Assembly (NCBI GenBank): GCA_030770545.1 | Contig: JAUCMP010000026.1 | Location: forward strand, 1,096,501-1,160,500 | DNA length: 64,000 nt | Source: Macropodus opercularis | Lineage: Eukaryota; Chordata; Actinopteri; Anabantiformes; Osphronemidae | Direction: 5' to 3' | Shown: in pieces, positions 47,501-59,516 of the stretch | Numbering within the stretch: position 1 is the first letter of the stretch | How the letters are laid out: every line of letters starts with the position of its first letter | Position numbers and translations under genes: made by a program | The notes under the pieces: generated by a model | Databases searched by the model: none | The model's input: only the letters and a program-made list of their open reading frames with translations | Told to the model about the DNA's origin: nothing

Positions 47501-47508
47501 AAATATAG
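47501..47508 (-). promoter_or_regulatory. TATA-like element, candidate syne2 promoter
   Basis: The minus strand reads TATATTTA inside a CpG-rich setting (47380-47540). Its position predicts a start near 47475, just before the exon with the GTAAGT donor. A single short AT motif can occur by chance, so this is a candidate only. Confidence 0.4.
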
Positions 47509-48009
47509 AAGCCATTCAGGGCGCACACCCACAGCTGGCGTCGAGACAGTACCTGGGTGGAAGCTCAACATTGAATGCAACATTAAATGGTGTGATCCGG
47601 GTCCGGACGTGGTAACCACAGTGTGACTGCCTCCCTCCACTCATAAAGACACGAGCTAACGTCTGTGAGTTCACAGCCGGCCGGTCAACCTAGCAAGCTG
47701 GTGCTTGATGCGTCATCAATTAAGCTAGGTTAGCTTAATCAAAGTCAACCAATACAAAACAATTACCGCTCGGTATTCACGACGACCTACCTTAAAGTAG
47801 CCAATGCTCACAGTTATTTATTTATTTTATATTCTATTAATTTCGAGTAATACACTGACAAAAAGTGGACATTCGTTAGCTAACACTACTAGCAGTAACC
47901 AACAGGACATTAGCTACCTTGTAACGTGCGAGTTAGCTTAGCCATGCAAACACAATGAAAGGCGGCCATTAGCTGCTTGTGACGCCTTATAATGACATTA
48001 GAAACTTTT

Positions 48010-48110
48010 CTTCTTTCTTCTGCGGAAGTTGCTTGTTCTTCGCGCAGACCGTTGACTGACACCCGCGAAAATCAAATTGGACCTGTTGCGGACGCGCATG
48101 CGCGTTGTGG
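48010..48110. promoter_or_regulatory. CpG promoter-like cluster with NRF1 palindrome
   Basis: The palindrome cgcgcatgcgcg at 48093-48104 is a full NRF1-type site. Within the preceding 80 bp lie an ETS-type core (gcggaagt), two E2F-like stretches (ttcgcgc and, on the minus strand, TTTTCGCGG) and an inverted CCAAT box (attgg near 48076). This combination is typical of TATA-less housekeeping promoters. A donor-like AAG/GTAGCT on the minus strand at 47918 could close an alternative syne2 first exon. A plus-strand transcript is also possible. Confidence 0.5.
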
Positions 48111-50183
48111 CCTAATTAGTGCCATCCACACCTTCATTAACAATGTTTAACTCGTTTGAAGTATTTATTATGTGCACGTTAACACGAAGCAGCATTTTCT
48201 TCTCTCACTTCCCTGAGTTTTTTAACTTCTAAAGAGCAGCAGCAGCTCGAACGCGTCAGTACCAGCAGTGGCCGGCAGAGGGCGGCGCAGCCCACATCAC
48301 GGACGACCCTCAGCCTGAACCCGACAGCGGAGCTGAAGCAGGAGTTTGAAGCTACAGCTGATGAAGTGCCCAACGGGACCGGGCAGAGAGGAGGAGGACG
48401 GAGGCTGCGAGGCTTCCTCTGACAGCGATTCAGTCAGGCTGCTTCCACTTTCACACAAAGTAAAACAAACCACATCAAGAAATGTGTTGAACTCCTGCTG
48501 CTGTCGTTTCATGGGGTCTGTGGTAACAATGAGAACACGAGTAGAGAAATTAAATGAATGTAACAGGAGCCAGATCTTTCATTATAAACCTGCCAATAAT
48601 TACACAAAGGCTGGATTACACAAATCCAGGATTATTCCCTTTGTACTGGATGACAGCTAATGCAGACTCATCCCATTACAGCAGCCGTTACTGCACATCG
48701 TGGGGAGATGAGCGTGAACCCGCCCTGTTTCCTAATCTAACTTTAATTGCTTGGCCTCAACTTCACTTTTAAAGCTTCATTTCCTGCAGAGAGCCGCTCT
48801 GGCCCCACACACGGCCCGCAGGCTTTCTGACGACGGTAATTTCATGATGAGCCTCTCACTCACTCCAATCAATTCACATCTCCTGGCCTCTTGCTTCCCT
48901 CTCCTCCTCCCGTCTTTGTCTGCTCCAGCATGGCTCCGTTTCCATCTGGGCTGAGTGATCCATGTGTCGAAGCCTGTAAGTTACGGTCTGAGCAACAGTG
49001 AAGAACTGTCAGGTGGAAAAGTCTGGCAACACAAAAGTAACAGCAAAGCAAAGACTTAGTGATTACAGCCGGCGTGTGAGAACAGGACCAGTCCGATACG
49101 GAGCCGGCTAATGGAGCTCGGATGAGTGGACCAGACGCAGGCAGGCTGTTCGCGTCGTGACGGGGAACAAAAGGGCCCAGTGTTTTCCTAATCAGGCTAA
49201 TGGACTGGGAACTAGCTGGGCAGCGGCAGGTAGAAGAGCCCCAGGCAGGTTCAGGGAAGGGAGGCGAGACCTTGATTGGCAGCTCGCAGGGTGTTAAGAA
49301 GCCGCTGCCTGTACTTCAGGCCCTTCATCAGGTGGTTCGCTTACTGTGGTTCATGTTCGAAGAGCTTCAGAGCTGACGCCACCTTCAGCTTCACAGCCGC
49401 TCAGTACGTAGTGTACGTTGACTATTATTGACGATGTTGCAAAGAAAGAAGACGCAGTGGTGAGTAAACTGACCGGTACTGTTCACTAGCATGCGGACTT
49501 TCCTCGTCATGGATACCTGCTGTAAGATGTTTTTGTGTGTTTGTGCTGGAAGCGTTGAACCTGAGCAGCTGTTTCCAGGGTCGAGAAACATTTAGAATAA
49601 GGGCAAGAATTATGCCATTAGGGTTAAAAATGGGAACTTTTCAAACTCTGAGAGCAGACGTAGCAGAACTGCAACAACCCAAAGCAGAGAACTAAGAGTT
49701 GTATCCCGGCTCAGTAAATGTGACACATGAGAGGTTGACTGATGTTGGTGGTTCCCTGCTTCATGTCCACGATGATGTGACGGTACAGAAACACTGGAGG
49801 CGTTTTGCTGAGCTGCATGTTTATTGAGTTACAGAGCGTTGGACGCTGCTCCTTGGTAAATGTCCTGTAGTTGGAGCCGTCAGCATCAAAGTCTGGCTTT
49901 AATAACATCGATCACAGCAGGTTCCTCTTTTGTCTGGAACTCGATGAAGGTTAAGTAAAACACAAATAGAAAGGTTTTAAAATGTTTAACTCAAAGCTTA
50001 TGTAACTGGCACGAAACCCCCGTCAAAAACTCTTTAAAGTCACACAACTGACCTCATTCTCGTAACAATTGTGTGGTTATGAAAAGTGAAAGATGGAATA
50101 TGAATAATTCCTGCAAGACGTCTCCTTTGTGGCCCAGAGCTGGAGCCTCTGTCTACCTCCACCTTTGTTTCCATCTGACCCAG
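48111..50183. other. Intergenic, syne2 to gphb5
   Basis: About 2 kb between the promoter-like cluster and the gphb5 exon. The missing first exon of gphb5 should lie here or in the last part of it. I could not identify an ATG with an in-phase donor. No RNA gene or clear transposon is seen. Confidence 0.5.
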
Positions 50184-50379
50184 GCCCAGGCTGCTGTTTG
50201 GCTGCTTGCTGCTCTGCGTCTCCTTTCAAGCAAACTCCTGCTCCCGCGCCTCCGCCGCCAACCTGCGGCGCTTCATCGGATGCGCAGTCCGGGAATTCAC
50301 CTTCCAGGCCAAGAAACCTGGCTGCGGGGGCCTGCACGTCACCACCGACGCCTGCTGGGGGCGCTGCGAGACCTGGGAG
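50184..50379 (+). CDS. gphb5: gphb5 exon: signal-peptide core and first half of thyrostimulin beta
   Basis: Beta subunit of thyrostimulin, a secreted cystine-knot glycoprotein hormone that pairs with GPHA2 and acts on the TSH receptor (family knowledge). The frame reads LLFGCLLLCVSFQANSCS, a hydrophobic signal-peptide core, then ANLRRFIGCAVREFTFQAKK, PGCGGLHVTTDACWGRCETW and E, ending at GAG/GTGAGC. Four knot cysteines (GC, PGC, AC, RC) are in place and WGRCETWE is diagnostic for GPHB5. The exon must begin by splicing: a pyrimidine tract precedes AG at 50182-50183 (a second AG lies 6 bp on), and an in-frame TGA at 50176 excludes an upstream contiguous start. No ATG is in frame, so the first codons come from an unseen exon. 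Confidence 0.9.
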
Positions 50380-51503
50380 GTGAGCGACCGGGAGGCAGCT
50401 CGTCTGCGCCCACGGGGAAGAAAATGTGATTAAACCAGGAGGTCCACAAAAGAAAATTAGCATCCGCCTGCATTTGAGGAACTAGAGAAGCAGGTGGATT
50501 TGATGCCGCTAAATTCACCGGCAGAGACGAGAAGGCAGAGAGTGAGGCGGCGTAGATGGAGGTGGGATCCCCACGGAGAAAGTTTGTTTTGCTTCTCTCC
50601 TTCCACTGCGAGGTCAAAGCAAGGTCGTCTGTGAGTTCAGCTGCTTGGTGGATACAGTAGACAGACGAATATCTGAGCAGATGGAGAGATGTGTGAGAGA
50701 AATATAGAAAAATACATCCCGTGTTTGTATTACCCCGCCAAGATCTAATCACAGTAATGAGAAGCTGTGTGAAGTGTAAATCTTGCCTGAGAACGGAGGA
50801 GGACACGGCGCTTTCTGGGGAGCTCGCGCTGAAATTGAGTTAACGTTCTGCAAGAATGGAAAGCAGCGAGGAACCCAGAGATTGAAGTGACAGCAGCAGT
50901 TTCCTTAACAATGCCTCAAGTGCATAAAAGACACAATTGGATTTCAGGAGTCGCCCGAGACTGATTACAAAAAATGCTGCAAAATCTGGGGTTTCATCTT
51001 GTGTATTGTATTTGGTGACAGGAGGCATCAGGACGCCCGTGAGCCTCTGCTCTACTGTTGCAGCGTAGCCGTTCTGGTTCAGCCCGGTTCTGCTTGGCTT
51101 TGTGACCCACAGGGAGGTAGGGACAGTCTGCAGGACACAGATAGTCACGCGTCGGGTTCTGGTAGAAGCTGAAGCCCTGCTTTGTTATTTCCAACCAAAG
51201 AAGCGTTTAAATTGTAATAACAGATTAGTAAAGCAGCAACACTACAAACAATCAGTGGAGGCTTTGCACATGTGTCACAGAGGTTCACTGGCCAGTGCTG
51301 CTAAAGCGTCATCTGTTAAACTGGACGTGTCAGTGATGGAGAGGTCCCACAGCACCAAGCAGCGGACCGTTCCCACCGTCACCCACTCATTAGCTGTGAA
51401 CTCTCCGCACCATTAAATGGATCAGAGGCCCGGTGACTGTTAACAGACGTGGACAACCACTCACACCCACACGACACAGCTCACATGTGGTCTCTATTTC
51501 CAG
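50380..51503 (+). other. gphb5: gphb5 intron (1.1 kb)
   Basis: Begins GTGAGC after GAG and ends CTATTTCCAG. It interrupts the coding sequence in phase 0 right after CETWE, the classical conserved intron position of glycoprotein hormone beta genes. Nothing else is seen inside. Confidence 0.85.
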
Positions 51504-51695
51504 AAGCCCGTCGTGGACCCTCCCTACGTCGAGTCCTTCCAGCGGGTGTGCACCTACAACGAGACCCGCATGGCCACGGTGGAACTGCCCAACTGCCAGC
51601 CCAACGTGGACCCGACCTACACCTACCCCGTGGCCCTGAGGTGTGACTGCGGAGTGTGTCTGACCAGCACCACCGAGTGCATAACCTCTGTGTGA
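51504..51695 (+). CDS. gphb5: gphb5 last exon: second half of thyrostimulin beta
   Basis: Encodes KPVVDPPYVESFQRVCTYNE, then TRMATVELPNC, PNVDPTYTYPVALRCDCGVC and TSTTECITSV before TGA at 51693-51695. Six cysteines follow the hormone-beta pattern (VC, NC, RCDC, VC, EC). With the first exon that makes ten in the knot region, the number I associate with GPHB5, which lacks the extra seat-belt disulphide of LH/FSH/TSH beta. The N-E-T in CTYNET is the expected N-glycosylation sequon. An AGTAAA at 51738 is a possible weak poly(A) signal. Confidence 0.95.
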   Translation, partial: KPVVDPPYVESFQRVCTYNETRMATVELPNCQPNVDPTYTYPVALRCDCGVCLTSTTECITSV

Positions 51696-52657
51696 CGAGC
51701 CCTGCTAACACCTGAGTGCTTCTCTGTGTTGCCCAACAGTAAAGTCTTATCCACGATTCAGAGCCTTTGTAATTATTGATGCCTTCCCTCACGTTGTAGT
51801 CTAGACATCAGTGCCACCTAACGAACATTAGGTTTGACTGGTTCTGCCTCGACTGGCTGTGGGCGGTGAACGGGAAGCACAGGGTAGGGCCACGGATTCC
51901 TGCAGAAAGGTCCAAGGCTCTACAGGGGTCAAAGGTCGGGCAGCTTCAGGGCCCAGGGTTAGCGTCTAAGCGGTAAAATCTGTCTGCTGGATCTCTGCCT
52001 CCTTTCCTTAGGATGCAGCCACTTTCAAAGCTCACAGTTGCTGTAATTTACATAATTAGTGATTAATCTTTCAAAGAACAATTAGTCCTCACAGAGCCTA
52101 ATGGTGCAGCCACTCGTTAGCGCTTCATTAACCGGCCTGAGCTCTGAGGTCCTGCTGGTTCGTCACCAGCGGTGGGACTGAAAACTAGAGCTTCGTTATA
52201 GAGAACAGGGTTTATGTAATGGCTGAGTTCACGTCACACGAAAACGGAGACTGAAATTGTCTGAAGAAATAAAAAGATTTATTCCGAGTATTTAACATTA
52301 AGTGATGTCTCCTCTACATCATTTCTCTGTTAAAGACAGAGTTTGGGTTTAAAAAAATGGTCTGATGAACGAGTTTAGCTCTGTGGTAAAAACCGTTAGC
52401 ATGACACTGTCTTGCTACAGACATTCAAACAAAGCATTTGTGCGAGTCCTGGGTAAAGCCACCATGGAGGCTACACACAGAACCAGCTCGGTGTCTGGGC
52501 TGCCTCCTCTCCACAGACCTTTGTTATCTTCAGCAGCCCTGACAGCAGAGTCCCTCCAACGATCCCCGCTGTCCTAATCATTCCTGACATTATCACTTCC
52601 TCCTTCGACTGCAGGGCGGTGGCAGAGCGGCAACAGCTCTTGGCAGGAGGACGGTAA

Positions 52658-52703
52658 GAGGAGGAGGAGGAGGAGGAGGAGGAGGAGGAGGAGGAGGAGG
52701 AGG
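52658..52703. repeat. (GAG)n trinucleotide repeat
   Basis: About 15 gag/gga units without interruption. On the minus strand this makes a poly-Leu open frame that I do not consider coding. Confidence 0.95.
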
Positions 52704-55700
52704 CTCTTTGTGAAACGTAAATGAAGGTTCCTGACCTGAGGTCTGCAGCGTCTTCTGAGAGCAGAGAGGCTCAGCAACTCGCTCACATCAAGCCTTTCAT
52801 TCAGGCTGATCCTACTGATTTGAGACACAACACGGATCTTTATGTTTATAGCTCCAGGGGTCAGCAGCACTAACGTGAACCTGGCAGTATGTGGACGAGT
52901 CAAAGGTTTTTCCTTCAGGATTTAGTGGAGACCAAAAGCTGAGACAGTATCAGATCTGTAGACTAGGTCACATCTCAATGAGCAGATCAACAGTCAGAAC
53001 TGAGTTATTGGGGCAATAGTCCATAGCACTAGTAGGTGACGGTGAGGAGAGTTTGCAGCCTCTAGTCGTGACAGGTACCAGCTCTGGTATGAATTAAACA
53101 GCTGAGGATGGAGACGGTTCCTGTGGGGGTGAAGCCAGTTTCCGACGGTTATCGCCTTAACAGTCACTGACGTGATGGGGGCTGATGGATGAGCTTTCTC
53201 TGGGAGAACATTGTGCACGCAGCGTTTTTCCAGGAGAGGAGTCATGAAGAAGAAAGAACCGATCAGCTTCTGTGTTGATTTTGCACATTTTGCACTTATT
53301 GTTTTTGAAAGTTTCCCTTCAGTTCACACTAAAACCAAATAACCAGACAGACAACAGCTTTTGTTGGAACATGTCTTCAGTTCCGCTGCTCTAGAATTGC
53401 TGTGTGCGCTGAAAGATACAATTAGATGAAGATGAATAAATGCAATAAAAAGGCAAAAGCGCAGTGAAAGATGAAATCACTCAGAGGCTGCACCCAGCAC
53501 GTGCGCGTGTTCACGGGCCTTCACCATCCCCCTCGCTGCACTACAACTGATTGCTACTGGATCCGGTCCGTCAGCCGTAAATGCCACTCACGTACAGCCC
53601 ACCGTGAGGGAGGTGGTGGGGTCACAGGAGATAAAACTATAACGCCACCCTCACAGCGCGTGGCCTCGTCCTGCTCAGCCTGAAAGCGGCAGCAGAGAAG
53701 ACACAGGACAGCACACGAGGTTCATTTAGTGACTCCGGGACACGGTCACACTAAATATGCAAATATTGCACAACTCTCTTTACTGCTGCTGAAAACGAGC
53801 GGCTGTTTGGAGAAAAGGTTTGTTGAAGACGAGATCAGACTGACAAGTTAACCGTCTACTGTCCCACAGGCTCCGGGACCAGATTCAATTTGGAAAGTAA
53901 GGAGGTGGAGCCTGTGGGGAGCAACGCTGGGAGACACATTTCTCACAACACACTGTTTTTTCTAACACTCATCCTTCACCAGGATATTTAACAGTTATTA
54001 TAGAAACATTATAGGCTTCTCTGTCCCACTGGTATCTGCAGCAGTGGAAAGGAAGAGGAGATTACACAGCAAGTTTCATCCTCTTACTCTGAAGCAAATC
54101 ACTTTTAAAGACCTAAAGCAGATCCCGTTTAAAGCAGCCGCCCAGATCAGGCCTTTTCACACTGACAAAACTCTAAACCTGGTGCCTCAACGTGTTTTAT
54201 GTTCGTTGTGACTGTGCAGTTGTGTAAAAGCTTGTGTAAGTGCTTGGAGCCTGTTCTCACACTCAGGTGCTTCTCTCATCCATAGCAGCTCGTCCTTGGG
54301 CCTGATGAAGCAGGACACAGCCACCGCTTTCGATGCGAGCAGCAGTTTCAGCCTCTTGACACTGGTCTGACTGTCGTTACACAGACGGAATGATGTGTTT
54401 TTTGTTAAGGACGACCAGCCCATAATGGACGTGTTGGCTTAGGCCGGTGTTTGTGTTGAAGCTTCGACTTGCATGCAGCTGATCTGATCTACGTGCTTTG
54501 AGCCTGGAGGTCAGCACACGACCAACCGCTTGACACTATACTTTAATAGTAGTTATAATTATTGCAGCTGCTGTGTTTTGCCAACACGTCCTATTCACCG
54601 GCTTTATTTGTGGGGATTTCACACATCTTGCAGCCGTCATCAGTTCTCACATCAGGAAAAAGTTGTTAAGTGGAACCTGTAATGAGAACAGGGATTAAAG
54701 TAGAGCAAGAGATTAAAGATACTTAGCTTCAATGTAGCGATGACAGAAGGTTTACGAACATGTCATACATCAAGCTCATTAATCAGACTTTCTGGCGTCT
54801 TTCATTTTGTCTGAGTGCACAGATGATCACAGAGATCACTGAATGTGGTCAAAGTACAGGAACCCTCACTTACTCTTTGCTTCACTGCATCATGCTTCTC
54901 CTTGTCAGGCAGGTTTGTGTCCCTTCAAGAAAGAGATGGACATTAGTTAGTTATTAGTAATTCAGTCAGGTTTCTCTTTTTAGAAACAGTAATTTTTCTA
55001 ATAAGAGTAAATGTTTTTAGATCCTACCAAATTGTGGCGTCTCATCGCCCACATCTGTAATGTGATTTTAAAGGAGTCATTCGGTTGAATCTGCGGTGGG
55101 GACAATAAAAGGGCGAAGCTGAATTCATGCATGAATAATAAATACGTTTGGTAGGAACTTCTCCATCAGGCAGCTGTGAGAAATTAAATCACTCCAGTTG
55201 AAAAGTTGAATATTTGCATTTCAAGAGTCGCAAACGCACCAATCTGAAATCAATTACAGCTGATTTTAATACACAGATGAAACACCTAGCTGTCAAAATA
55301 AATATATTTGTTATCATATTAATGAATTTTTGCTGAAATGTGCTGCATCGTTTGCATTTCAGAATCACACTCTGATGGGAAGTTGTGACATTGTTTGTGC
55401 TTTGAAGGAAGTGATAAAGATGCTGAGTTAAAGTACCAACAACCACACAGCGTGACTGGCACTAAAAAGGAACCATTCAGGAGTAAATGAGCTTCAACAG
55501 CACTACCGCCTGCACTAACTCACAGACCTTCAGCAATTAAATGTGTTTTCTCGTTCTCCCAGAGATTCTCTGGCAGATCCCACGCTGACGGGTGTCAGTT
55601 TGGGTAAAAGAGAGCGTCTCCTCTCTATTTCCAGGAGCAGTGATGAGACACTAATGGGGATAAGCATGTGCTCCATCCTGACGCTGGGAGACAGCGGAGG

Positions 55701-56908
55701 CTCCACGTGTCCGGGCAGAGCTGCAGGTGGGTCGGCTGAAGCTGCAGCAGAGTCCTGACAGGCTAATTTCTCCTCTGCGTTTTCTTTGGCTCGCTGTCAG
55801 CCCTCACCGTCCGCGGGAAACTAACCGTGATAATTCTGCTGTCTGCTGGTAATTGGCTGCGGAGATCCAGAGCCTGTCACCTCACGAACGGTTGCTGATG
55901 TCAAAGGAACAACTGATGAGATTAGTGAGTCAGGCCCTCAAAGTCTGTAAACACCTCTTAACTGCCAAAGTACCTTAATGAGATTCTGTGTGAACCCGAA
56001 GATTATTTCATGTTACATACACTGATCCTCTTAGAAAGCAGCAGTCGGGAGCCTGTGATCTCGTTTCAGGCCACAAAAGGAAGAATCACTGAGAAAAGGT
56101 GAAGCTGAAGGAAGAAAAGGAAAAGTCAGAGCAATGAATATTAAAGGTTAAACAGGATTTTTCCGAATGTTCATCTGTCTGCTGACGGGGAGAGAGAAGA
56201 AACTTCTCAGATCAATCAAGGTGACACTGATTAGTCAGAGCCGTGTTTCTAGAAGACAGACGGACACAGAGGCAGGAGGCCCAGAGAGAATATCCCAGAC
56301 AGCTGTTTATTATTCTGACACTACAGTTCAGGTGAGCAACTGTAAAACAACTTCAGTGCTGATCCAAAGCATCGCTTAACAAAACCAGTAGAAAGTGAAC
56401 ATTCCAGTAAAAAAATGGAGGAAAACTTTTCCTGAAGGGCCTCGTTTATTAAAGTCATCCAGCGTTTTATGGCCAGATCTGAGATAAAGCTGAGACCGAT
56501 GGAAACATTTATCCTGATGAGGAAACTCTGCAGGTTGTGTCAATTGAAACAATAAAATATTCACTTCACAGCAAATGACTTTCAATTTCTCTACTGTCAT
56601 CTTCAGTGTTATGCAGAATGGAATGATCATTTTAATAAAGGAGGCCCCTCGCCGCCCTGTCCTCCCCAGAGAGGTGGATTCATGGTGTCAGACTGTTCGC
56701 CACCAGCATGCTGAGGGGAGGAGGAGATGAAGGAGGAGGATCAGAGGGGTTAAGCTGAAGGATGGAGAGGGGAAGACCGATGAGAATTCGCTCAGATGTA
56801 AACACACACCAGGCGAAGGAACCACCGTCAGTCCCAGTGAACGTGCTGGAAGAGCAGAGCACAGGCCGGGAAGGTTTACATTCAAGTGGCAAAGCCAAAC
56901 CCTGTGCT

Positions 56909-56931
56909 GTGTGTGTGTGTGTGTGTGTGTG
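56909..56931. repeat. (GT)n microsatellite
   Basis: About 11 GT dinucleotides in the gphb5-kcnh5 intergenic region. Confidence 0.95.
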
Positions 56932-57140
56932 CAGGGCTCAGGTCATTCTAGCGTCAAATTAATAAAGAACAGGACGAGTGTCCCGCCGCTCGTCTCCTCA
57001 CACAACCTGACAGGCGAAGGTTTTCAGCTGAGTCCGAACGGCTGAGGGGGCGTCTCGCGTCCAGCTGAACACAGAACGACTGTGTCGCAAATCTAACAGC
57101 ACGGGGTGTTTTAAAGCACAAGATCTGAGAGTCATTCAAG

Positions 57141-57215
57141 AAGCCGAGGACTCCACCGGAATCCGACCCAGGACGCTGTCAGTGGGCGCAGACACTACCT
57201 ACTGAAACCCGGTGA
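57141..57215 (-). repeat. tRNA-like remnant, probably from a SINE-type interspersed repeat
   Basis: The minus strand reads GGGTTTCAGTAGGTAGTG, then a short spacer, then GTCCTGGGTCGGATTCCGG. This resembles a degenerate A box and the GGTTCGATTCC B box of tRNA-derived repeats common in fish genomes. The T-loop is mutated (GGGTCGGATTCC) and no full cloverleaf forms by eye, so it is not a working tRNA gene. Confidence 0.4.
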
Positions 57216-57724
57216 GCAGGACTCCTCCACTGTCCAGACGCCCGTTGAGGCCGCTGCAGACGAAGGCAGGTCGGCACACATGGACACACGTCTAACCTCT
57301 GGTGCATGCTGGGAGTTTCTGCTGCACTAATGCTTCCCTGCTGATTCTGCTGCCTGATGCTACTGAGCGAGGAGTAAAACCACGCTGAGTCGAGTCACGT
57401 ACGACCATCTGTGGATGCAGAACTTTAAAACAGAATGATGGGCTGGAGGAGATCTCATCACACTTCACTGTATGAGTTTGTTTCTTAATTCTACTTGCTT
57501 TTAAAGTGCTACATATATAAAGTTCAGGAGAATAACGTGTTAACGAGACGCTCAAAGTCTGCCTGTTGCTCACGTTGGGTCTATTGATCTACAGTAAATA
57601 TCTGATTTGGGATCTACACATGCAAACAAACCCTCAGCCCTTCAAACGCAGGATTATCTAGATCCGTCCTTACTGAGGCTATAAACTATGGAATCAGGCT
57701 CTTTACAGCTATAAGAGAATCACG

Positions 57725-57970
57725 TGTTGCATAGCTTCGCATGACGCTTGATGCCAGTGGCAGAATTGTGAAGCATTGGGGAATGAGCTGGCCACGATTA
57801 TTGGTCTGCTGAGGTGCCCCTGAGCAAGGCACTTAGCCCTGACTCTGGCAGGGGATCTGCTCAGTGGCCAAGAGACAGAGCAGGAGGGAACTCGCAGCAG
57901 TGACAGTGGGTCAACCCAAACCCATGAGGAGCAGAAGCCCGGCCGGTGTGCACCGAAGGGAACTCGCATT
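57725..57970. repeat. Probable fish interspersed repeat remnant
   Basis: Contains gaggtgcccctgagcaagg followed by cacttagccctgac, and later ggtgtgcaccgaagggaac. The pattern gag-gt-ccc-t-gagcaaggcac followed at a distance by gtgtgcacc is one I recognise as widespread in teleost genomes. Family name and borders are uncertain. Confidence 0.4.
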
Positions 57971-59516
57971 TAGTTTAAGCTCAACCGGACGCATCCCGTG
58001 TGACTTCAGGTCCAGTTTCTGAAGGTGACCTCACGATGGACATCAGCCAAGCAGCAGCAGATATATTCAGAAAACTCAATGACACAGAGGTCTTGATTTA
58101 GGATAAATGTTTTTTAAAAAAGAATCTAACACATTGTCTTGACTTGCAACTGAGACACTTGAATTAAAAACGCATGCTAAATGCAGGTAATGCAGAGGAC
58201 TCACTGGTATAACAGTGACGACAGATCCATGCACTGCAGCAACACCATTAGCTTTCAAACTTCACTCAGACTTTCTCCTCAACATTTTCCTTTGTGTGTT
58301 TATTCTTTATCTGCTTCTGCAGAATCTACGGCTTCCATCTCTGCTTTATTAAATACGGCCGAGTGTGAGCGTGTCAGAACCTCGAGGGTGAACAACTAAA
58401 GCTCTACGGCCTCACATCCCCCGGCGCCGTCACGCTGAGCATGTGTAAGTGGAGAAATGTGTGTCAGCCCACATATAACACACATGTTTGCACCCTGGAG
58501 CACGAAGCTGCTGCTCCGCATGCAGATTCATTTGTCATCAGCGAAGCGGCTGTTGCTGCTGGGACTCGAGGCCCAGCCGCCGTGTGTGGTTGTGGAGCTG
58601 TGGGATTACATGTCACTGTGCTGAGTGGACTTTTATGTGAGCTAAACTCTGCCTTCTCGTCATCCCAGCTTTACCCAAAGTGCATTTTGCCATCCCTGAT
58701 TCATGCAAAGGAATGGAACAAGAAAAATACCCCTTCCTTCATCAGCGCAGTAACAGAGGTACAACATTCAGATTATCCGCAGCGACGTACCCGAGCGATG
58801 CATAGACACGAGGAGGAGACTCACAAAACAACCATTTGGGATTTTACCACACGTCACAACGAGGCCGATTCCATAATCAAAAATAGAAATTATTATAAGC
58901 AAAAACCATTAACCAATATAAAAAATATTTACCTCAATTCACAAAATGCCCGCACTGCGCTAAGGGACGCTTCATCGTCACGTTTGTGAATCTGTGTTCG
59001 CTGACGGAAAGAAAGTAAACGTCTGCTTCATCTCATCTAAAGCGATCCATGCACAAATCCCTAGCAAGTAAGATCCTCTGTTGTTCAGTGTTCATAGTGC
59101 TACCAGTATGCAAACCCTGAATGTCCACATAGTAAATTATCAATGAAAAATAGTCATATGTACAGTGCGGCTCAATAAAACGTTTGTAAATTCAATACGC
59201 ATGCAGTCAACTGCATAATATACAGGCAATAAGTAGGTTCAGTAGTTTCTTTGGCAGGCCAGAATCCAGCTGGACATGCATAGAGGTATATACAATCAGA
59301 AAACGGGCTCCCAGGAGTCTGACGAGCTGGGACTCTCAGAACCTGAAGATTAAAGTCTGTGTGCAAATGTTAAAGAAGCCAGTTTTCATCTCGGAGGATT
59401 GAGACCAGTGGTTTGACTGGACCTGACAGAGGTCAGAGGTCAAACGATGACCCCCCCTCTGATAACTGATCATAGGACAATGCGCCATTGACCAAACACC
59501 ACTAGCTGAGCTCCCT

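Larger units (their letters stand above)
51696..59516. other. Intergenic region with gphb5 and kcnh5 3' UTRs (7.8 kb)
   Basis: Convergent 3' ends meet here. Its right part is probably a long kcnh5 3' UTR. Contents I can name are listed separately: (GAG)n at 52.66 kb, (GT)n at 56.9 kb, a tRNA-like remnant at 57.14 kb, an interspersed repeat near 57.73-57.97 kb and an AT-rich homeobox-site-like block near 52.04 kb. The open frames here are short and lack splice context or familiar sequence. Confidence 0.55.

Noticed and set aside
47147..47515. 122-codon minus-strand frame over the GC-rich syne2 5' region
   Set aside because: Spans the proposed donor and TATA-like element; composition is that of a CpG-rich 5' UTR and it does not join exon 1 in frame.
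52574..52903. Minus-strand frame with a poly-Leu run resembling a signal peptide
   Set aside because: Produced by the (GAG)n repeat; no splice or homology support.
57141..57215. A functional tRNA gene
   Set aside because: The T-loop consensus is broken and no acceptor stem pairs by eye.
58441..58989. 182-codon plus-strand open frame
   Set aside because: No recognisable domain and low-complexity composition; it lies in the likely kcnh5 3' UTR on the opposite strand.
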